The notes below the pieces were generated by a model. That model had not been told where the DNA came from. It worked only from the letters and a program-made list of their open reading frames with translations, and did not search any database. A DNA stretch of 32,858 bases from a virus, in the IMG/VR virus record IMGVR_UViG_3300042905_003777, positions 1 to 32,858 of that record; one strand, written 5' to 3'. Below are positions 1 through 9,000 of the stretch, piece after piece (the stretch's first letter is position 1; each line of letters begins with the position of its first letter). The position numbers were made by a program, and so were the translations under genes.

Positions 1-56
1 TGCATGGCGCAGTAGCAGCGACTATCCATTTGTTATTATACTGGCCCTATGTCTAA
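1..56 (+). CDS. C-terminal end of an upstream gene (partial)
   Basis: The frame beginning at base 3 is open from the left edge and ends at TAA (54-56). Its last residues are HGAVAATIHLLLYWPYV. The stop shares its final A with the ATG of the next gene (TAATG), the coupled junction type used elsewhere in this window. The fragment is too short to assign a family. By position it is probably another baseplate or virion protein, because structural genes of T4-like phages are co-transcribed in this order; that is inference. The rest of the gene lies outside the window. Confidence 0.6.
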   Translation, partial: HGAVAATIHLLLYWPYV

Positions 57-3000
57 TGAGACCTTACGAATTTATCATTGAAACTTTTGATAAATCTAGA
101 ATAAAAGTCAACAAAATTGGCCAGACGGTTAATAAAAATACAAATTTATTTTTTAAAAATTCAGACATTATTATTCCAACATCTGGAGGCAATCAAACTT
201 CCGGCCTTGTAAATTATGTTGTAGATTACTTAAGATCGAGAGGATTAACTGAATCAGTTCTGCAAAAGAAAGTAGACAATTTAGATGTTAATTTGTCCAC
301 AAGATTAAGTGGATTTGTAGATCAAAGTCAACAAAAATATATTTTAGATAGTAAGAATCCCAGCGCCAGTACTAGCAATATTTTTCTTCCTCAAGAAAAT
401 TATGACATTAATTTTAATATTAGCTCACCAATTTCTAGCCCAAGTTACAGTGCATTGGTAATTGAAAAATTAGCCAGCGGCTTCAAACTTTTTGGTTATG
501 ACATCAGCGAACCTTATTTTAAATATTTTGAAGCTGTCAAAAGCGCCAATGATCCTTTGCTGTCAGTTGGCGGCGTGAGTGAAAATTTTATCGATTGGGA
601 AGCCAACAAGATTTTTGGTAATGGAACAATAATTAGAATATCTGATATTTTTTACAGATGTATTAAATCACACACAAGTGGCATAGAATTTGACACACAA
701 TTTTGGCAAAGAATCGCAAAATTACCGTTGGTAGGTGCAGTAGAAGTTTTTAGAAGAAGAACGGTAAACAGTGCCGCAGTAAAAGAATTACCTTACGGCA
801 CAGTATTTGCATCTCTACAAGACATAGCAGATTTTATTATAGGTTATGATGCATATCTGCAATCACAAGGATTTGAGTTTACTGGCTACGACGGAAATTT
901 AGAATCAGCTAAAGATTGGATAACGTCAATTAAAGAATTATTGTTTTGGTCCAAGCATAAATGGGCCGAAAGTTCATTAATCACGTTAAGTCCTGCCGCT
1001 GCAAAAATAGAGTTAAACATTGACATTGGAGTTGCTGACAATCTACTTGATAGCTTTTATGATTATAATATTTTAAAAGTTGATGGAACTATTCTTCCTG
1101 TGGAATTTATTAATGTAAACAGAGAGTTTAAAAAATTAACAGTAGATGTTGTCAACGACTCCGACGGCATATACTTCTTTAGATGTTATTTTGTTTTAAA
1201 AGAACATGTAACAATTTTTGATGATCGCACAGTGTTCAATGATGTTATCTATGACAAACCAACCGGCTATCGTCAAGAGCGTATCAAGAGTCGCGGATTC
1301 CGCACAGTAGACTGGGACGGTGATTATACTAGCCCTGGATTCTTGTTTGACAACGTTAATATACAGATTTGGCAACCTTTTACTGATTATAAACTAGGTG
1401 ACATTGTCAATTACAAATCTTACAATTGGACTAGTCTAGTAAATCAACAAGGATCAGACCAATTCAAAGACAGCAATTGGACTAAATTAGATACAACTCC
1501 TGCTAAAGGATTGATCAGCAATTTTGATGTTAGAGTCAGCCAGTTTGAAGATTATTACAACGTGGATGCTGACGGCGCAGGTGCTAGTCAGCGTGAGTTA
1601 GCAAGACACCTCATAGGATATCAAACTAGAGAATATTTACAGAATCTTGCAGAAGATAATGTCACACAATTTAAATTGTATCAAGGATTTATCAGAGAAA
1701 AAGGCACAGCTAACGCTGTGGTCAAAGTTTTTGATAAGCTCAGCAGAATCACTGCCGACAGCATTGTGCTAGATGAAGAATGGGCATTTAATGTTGGCCG
1801 ATTAGGAGGTCTAGATCAACTTAATGAAATAGAATTTGAAATTGTTAAAGACAATCTGTTGGTAAATCCACAGGCCATAGTTGTCACCAATGGACCAATT
1901 GATAAAAATTCATTAGACAAATATCTAAGAGTAAATCAAACTAATTTTACTAGATCTCTTATTCCTTACAGTGTTAATATCAATCCCTTGATCAACTATC
2001 AAGGGATTACTAGAAATGCCGGATACGTTAAAACAGATCAAATAGAATTATTTGTAAAATCAAGAGAAGACATACTATCACTAGATATTTCATCTTTGAT
2101 TGAAAATTCTCACATATGGGTTACTTTCGATAATGCATCTTGGACAGTGTTGAGATTTAATCTCAACACAGCCCTAACAATTGAAGATATTGTCAAAAAT
2201 TCTACTACGAACATAGTTACTGTAACCGTAAGTCAAAAACACGGATTAACCGTAGATGAAATTGTAGGTATAAAAGACATTATAAATTTTACCGGATTTT
2301 ATAAAGTTGTAGCGGTTACTGATTATACCTTTAGTGTTCAAGCCGGCACAGGGCCTGTGCCAGATACTCCGGATATCAGTTCTATACAATACAACATATA
2401 TCTGTTGACCCAATCTCGATTTAATTCTTATCAGGATATTGGAGATCAGACAGCTTCCTTGTTAAAGCAAGGATCAAAATTATGGATAGACAACGCCGAC
2501 ACAACTGTGGGAAACTGGGAGGTTGTTGAAAAACAAAGACTGTACGCTGAAAAAATTATTACTAATTTTGGTGCCACAGATCCTAGAAATACAGGAAGAG
2601 CTGTAGTATATGCTTCTAATCTCAATCAAGTCATCACAGGTATACCTTCTGCCAACTCTGTAATGGTTTACTCGGAAACTGCTACGGGATTATCTGTAAA
2701 AGAAATACTACAACCAGAAACCGGTTTTGCAAATACACTAGCAAATAGCTTTGGCGATGCTATTGCTATTAGTCCCGATAACGTTTGGTTGGCAGTAGGA
2801 GCTCCCTTGGCTTCCGGAGTACCTAGTAGATTCATAGGAATCTATGAGGACACTTATTCCTATATTGCCGGCGACATAGTGTTGCAAAATGGAAAATTAT
2901 GGGAAGCCACTAACGATCAACAACCTGGTGATGGTAGTACCAACACTCTCAACACATTGTCTGTGAATTTTAGAAATGAAGATTGGAAACTTGTTGATAT

Positions 3001-6000
3001 AGTCTATGCTAATGCATCGGGATCTTTGGGACCGATAAATCAAGGTTTAGTAATTCTGTACAAACGAAAAAATAATGCATGGGAATTGCAACATACAATT
3101 CTTAGTCCCCGAATTGAAGCAAATGAAAAGTTTGGATCAAGTGTTTCCATTGGGGTTTCTGGAGCAAATTACTACATGTCGATCTCTGCTCCAGGGTCCC
3201 TCAATAATCTAGGCAGGGTATATCTTTACAAATATACAGGTACAACAGCAGGATCAACCACACAGATTCTTACATTTAATGGTACTAGTGCTGTAAATTA
3301 TGTAGTGAACACAATTACATTTTCAAGAAATCATAATTATATTACCGGTCAACTTGTAAGATATCTCAATGGCACATATGCCGGAGATGATAAATCTCTA
3401 GCAACATCGCCGCCGCCGCCTGAAGATTACACAATTTTGTATGTAATAAGAATTACAGATACTGTCATACAATTAGCAACTTCGGTAGTAAACGCAACAA
3501 CCGGAACAGAAATTGACCTTAAAGATTTTGGTATAGATGATTCAAGTTCTCATACTTTAATTAGTACAGCAACTGTTGGTTGGAAACAAATGGGAGATCC
3601 TGAATACAGAGGATTGTATACCAACAGTTCTAGTTCTATTTACAGTCAAGGATCCAAAGTTTGGTATCAAGGAAAAATATATCAGGCACTAGAAGACACC
3701 TACGGTGATGGAACATCGCTTGATTTATCTACCAGCAATTCTTGGCAGGTCTTAGATGAATCAGTAACTGAAGTTTCACTGCCATCTAACATAGCTTTGA
3801 TCGACAGTGGAAATATACAGCCGATTTTTCAAGACAGTTCCACAGCTATTCTAGGATCAGTGTATCCTTTGGTTGCTGCTGGTAGTTTTAAAGTGGGAGA
3901 AATCTACAGAATTGAAGATTACGGAACTACAAATTTTGAAATTATAGGTAGTAATCCTGCAGCCGGCGACGGTCTAACATTTAAAGCTACCGGAGTTGGT
4001 TCTGGCACAGGTACAGCCAGATGGATATCCTATCAGTTTGCAGAATTAATTAAAGCCGGCGATATGTTTGGTCAAAGTCAAGCCATGAGTCGAGATGGTG
4101 GTATTTTAGTAGTCGGAGCCCCCGAAAGTGACGGAATATACATTGCCAACTACAAAGGACTATGGGTAGAATATCAAACATACTACGAAGATGATGTAGT
4201 AAAATATTTTGGAAATTATTATAGATTAGTTGATTACAATCCTATTACAGGCGGCGAAGCAGATTCGTCTGAAGATTCTACTTATATTACAACTAGCAAA
4301 AATGATATTCCTACAAGCAGCAGTCCTCAAGGCCCGTGGACTCTTGTTAGTTCTGAAATTTCTCTTCCTTCCGGAAAGATTTTTATCTACAAAAGAAATT
4401 CCAGCGACGTCTACGAACTAGCTCAAACAATTACTGCTGGTTCGCTAACTGAAATTAGTGATGTGTCGACTATTGACAATCTAAACACCGGAGACAAATT
4501 TGGAGCAGCAGTAGACATTGATTATAACGGCACCACAATTATTGCCAGCAGTCCGCAAGCAGATGTAAAATCTTCTGATCAGGGTGCAGTGTTTGTGTTC
4601 AAATCAGCACAATTGGATAATATTTCTTATAGATTAAAACAAAGATTAATCAGCCACGAAAATTATGTCAATGAATATTTCGGTTCTGCTATCAGTATAA
4701 GTCCTGCAACAGAAAAAATAGTTGTTGGTGCAACCAATGCTAGTTTTAACCTGTTTACAATATATGATCAAGGGTCTACATCTTTTGATAATACAAACAC
4801 CACATTCAGTTCCGACGAAGGTAATACAGGACAGGTCTATGTATTTGAAAGAAAAGATCAAACCTATCATCTAACAGAAAAATTATATGTACCAGATCTC
4901 CAAGACTGGGAATCATTTGGTTCTAGTGTAGACTGTATTGGCTCTGTAATAGCTGTAGGATCTCCTACCTATCGTGATACCGTGTATAGGATAGGTGTTA
5001 ATTTTACAACCACTATTCTATTGGGTGCTAGCGGAAACAATGCACTTACAGTAGACGTAGTAATACAAGGCGGAGTAATTGTATCTGCTGTAGCTAAGGA
5101 TTCTGGAGCTGGATATACTGTCAGTGACATGGACGATGCTACTGATGCTATTGAAATCAACGGATCTGCAGACAAAGCTCGTATTAAAGTACAGACAATG
5201 TCAGGTGGTACTATAACTAGTTTGTTTGTGGTTTACGGAGGCAGTGGATACACCGGCAGTGCAGAAGTCATTGAAACTGGTCAGGTTAGATTGTTTACTA
5301 AAGACACAACTAAAAATCCGTGGAACACTATTGCCTCTAGACAAGACCTAACTGATATAGAATTGTTTAAAAACATTTCAATGTACGATAATGAAAACAA
5401 TGTAAAAATTTCAGACATTGAAATAGTTGATCATTACAAATTAAAAATACTAGGCGCAGCCGAACAAGAATTAAAGTTTAAAACTCTGTACGACCCTGCC
5501 ACATATACCAACGGCACTGATCAACAAGAAGTTGATGAATCTCAGGCCTGGTTTGAAAAACATGTCGGAGAACTATGGTGGGACCTAAGTACAGCCAAAT
5601 GGTTGCTGTATGAACAAGGAGATATTTCTTATCGAATCGGTAACTGGAATCAATTAGCCTACGGTGCAAGCATTGATGTGTATGAATGGGTAGAATCAAA
5701 ATATTTGCCTAGCAGATGGACTGTGTTGGCAGATACAACCGAAGGTCTTGCACAAGGAATTTCAGGCCAGCCGTTATACCCAGATAATACAGTGTATTCT
5801 GTAAAGATTTTAACTAATCCTTCAACAGGCGAAACTACAGATACAAAATATTATTATTGGGTCAAGAATAAAAATATAGTGCCAAAAAATGTTCCAGGCA
5901 GAAGAATCACGGCTTTGGATGTAAAGAGTTATATTGAAAACCCAATAGGCACAGGACAGCCTATACTGTCTCCAATAGCCGCAGATACCCTATTGGCGTT

Positions 6001-9000
6001 CAATTTTGAATCTTTAATTTCTTCAAATACCGCGTTGATTAATATTCAATATAGAAAAAATCTAAAAGCCTTAAATGCTATTCACAATGAATATCAGTTG
6101 TTGACTGAAGGCGTTGCAGACAATCTTCCAACAGAAACTCTAGAAGCTAAATGGATAGACAGTTTAGTAGGGTACGATCTTGCTGGTAGTATAGTACCGG
6201 ACGCTGATATACCTATTAAGCAAAGATACGGTATAAGTTTTAGACCCCGTCAGGCAATGTTCAAAGATAGATTTGCTATTTTAAAAACAGTAATTATCAA
6301 TATTAACTCAGTTTTAAAAACTCGAGCGTTTTCCGATACTTTAAATTTTATCAACCTTGGATCAGTTGATCCAGAACCCTCTAATGTATTAAATCAGTAC
6401 GATGTACGTGTAGACACACTAACTGATCTTGCAGAAGTGGGAACAACAAGGGTAAAAAAAGCTGTATTAAGAGCCAATATTGTTGACGGAGAAATTGATA
6501 CTATTGATATTGTTGATTCGGGATTTGGCTACAGGAATGCTCCATTCGTTAATATTGAAGGAAACGGACAAGGAGCCACAGCACGAGTAACTATTGACAG
6601 TCAAGGCAGAATAAATTCTGCTACTGTGTTGTCCAAAGGTCGCCGTTATACAGCTGCCGTAGCAGAAATAAGATATTTTTCTGTTCTAGTGGCTCAAGAT
6701 AGTTCAATCAACAATTACTGGAGTATCTATTCCTGGGATGATATAAGAAAAACTTTCTTCAGAGCCAAGTCTCAGGCGTTTAATACTAACAACTATTGGG
6801 AATATATTGATTGGTGGCAAGACGGATATGGAGTGACTTCGAGAATAGTTAAAGAAATTACTGACCTTTATCAAGAGCCTGCAATATCTGTTAACGTAGG
6901 TGACCTAATACGTGTTCAAGAATTTGCCAATGGAGGCTGGGCAGTTTTAGAAAAAACTCAACCTACCCAAGGTAATATTTTAGATAATTATATTCTTGTT
7001 GGTAGAAAAAATGGTACTATTAATTTAATAATTGACGATCTAGTGTCTGTACAAAATATAGGATATGACAACGCTATTGCTTTTGATGCCAATGTGTACG
7101 ATATAAATCCTACACAAGAATTGCGTAACATTTTGAAAGCAGCCAAGGAAGATATTTTTACCGAAGACCTTAGAGTAGAATGGAATAAATTATTCTTTAC
7201 CAGTATTCGATATGCGTTTGTAGAACAACCATATATTGATTGGGCCTTTAAGACCAGTTTCTTAAATGCTACTCACAATGTTGGCGATTTAGAACAAAAA
7301 ATAAATTACAAAAATGATAATTTAGAAAACTTCCAAGAATACATAGAAGAAATCAAACCCTATAGAACTACAATTAGAGAATACATTTCTAAATACACAG
7401 ATAGAGATACGTCATATTCAGGAACTACCGATTTTGATTTACCCCCAGTATATTCAACTCAAGATGGAAAAATATTACCGATTAGATCAACCAGCGATAG
7501 ATTTAACAGTTATCCCTGGAAGTGGTGGAATGACAATAACGGATACGTTGTTACTGAAATTATGGTGTCTAACGGCGGCGCTGATTACACAGAAGTTCCT
7601 AGTGTAATAATTGAAGGTAACGGCACCGGAGCAACAGCTCAGGCATTTGTGGCTAATGGCAGTGTTGTAGCTGTAAAAGTGCTAAACAAAGGCCAAGGGT
7701 ATACACAGGCTCCTAGTATCAGACTAGTTGGCGGTAATGGCACTAGTCAAGGCATTGCCAAGGCTGTGGCCATAATTGGAGAAACTGCGGTAAGAACATT
7801 TGATCTTACTGTAAAATTTGATAGAGTTGCTAAACAAGGAATATATCAACAATTTACTAAATCTGAAATTTTTACAGCCAATGGATTTTCTGCAGTTTTC
7901 CAATTGCAATACGCTCCTAACAGAGACAAGAGTAAAATTTCAATCACTAAAAATAATCAAATAGTGTTGAACAGTGAATATACAATCACATTGTATACTT
8001 CCACAACAGATACATATAGCTTGATCAAAGGCAAATTAATTTTTAATACAACTCCGGCCCTGGGCGATGTAATAGAAATAAACTATGAAAAGAATGTAGA
8101 ATTATTCGACAGCATAAACAGAATTGAAAACTATTATGCACCTACTGAAGGAATGCGTGGTAATGAACTAGCACAATTAATGACCGGTATCGACTTTGGC
8201 GGCGTGCAAATTCAAGGAACAACTTTCGATGTTACCGGCGGCTGGGATGCTCTTCCATGGTTCACTGACAGTTGGGACAGTGTGGAATCAAACAGTGATT
8301 TTTATTATGTTGCAGATGGAAGCACAATAGCAGTGACACTGCCGTTTATTCCGGCTGCCGGAGAACAAATCTCTGTATATTGGAAACCTTCGGGCACGAG
8401 AATTCCGCCAGATATTCAAACGCTAGGAGGAATTACAAATCCTCAGGTTATTATAGAATCAGAAATCACTGCGCCAAAGACCATAAGAGATGATGACCCC
8501 AATTGGATTCAAAATTGGGATAGCTCTAATGCCACAAATCCCAATGCACAGATGCCTACATTTATAGGAGATGGATCTACTAGAGTAGTTGAAATTGGTC
8601 AATATATCAGTGTAGAACCGGGAGATACATTGATCTTCCGCAAGTTAGACAGTGACGGATCAGTGACTATTACTGATGTAAATCTTTTAGATACTAAATT
8701 AAGTGGTGGATCATTGTCAAATATCAGTGGTGCGTATCAAACAGCCAACGGTCTCACTGCCGAAGAAATTGTCATAGACGGTGATAAATTCATTAGTCCG
8801 GATCAAGTTCCGGCACCTGAAGAAAACATTCCTGGTCAAGTGTTAGAAAGTGTAAGCATCAAAGTGTTCCATACCTATCCTCAAGGATCTGCCTTGATAC
8901 AAAATACTATTGTATATTCAGATGGTGTAAAATTTAGATATGCTATAGGTATTGATATATTAGAAAATAATTCAGTGATTGTTTATATTAACAAAATTAA

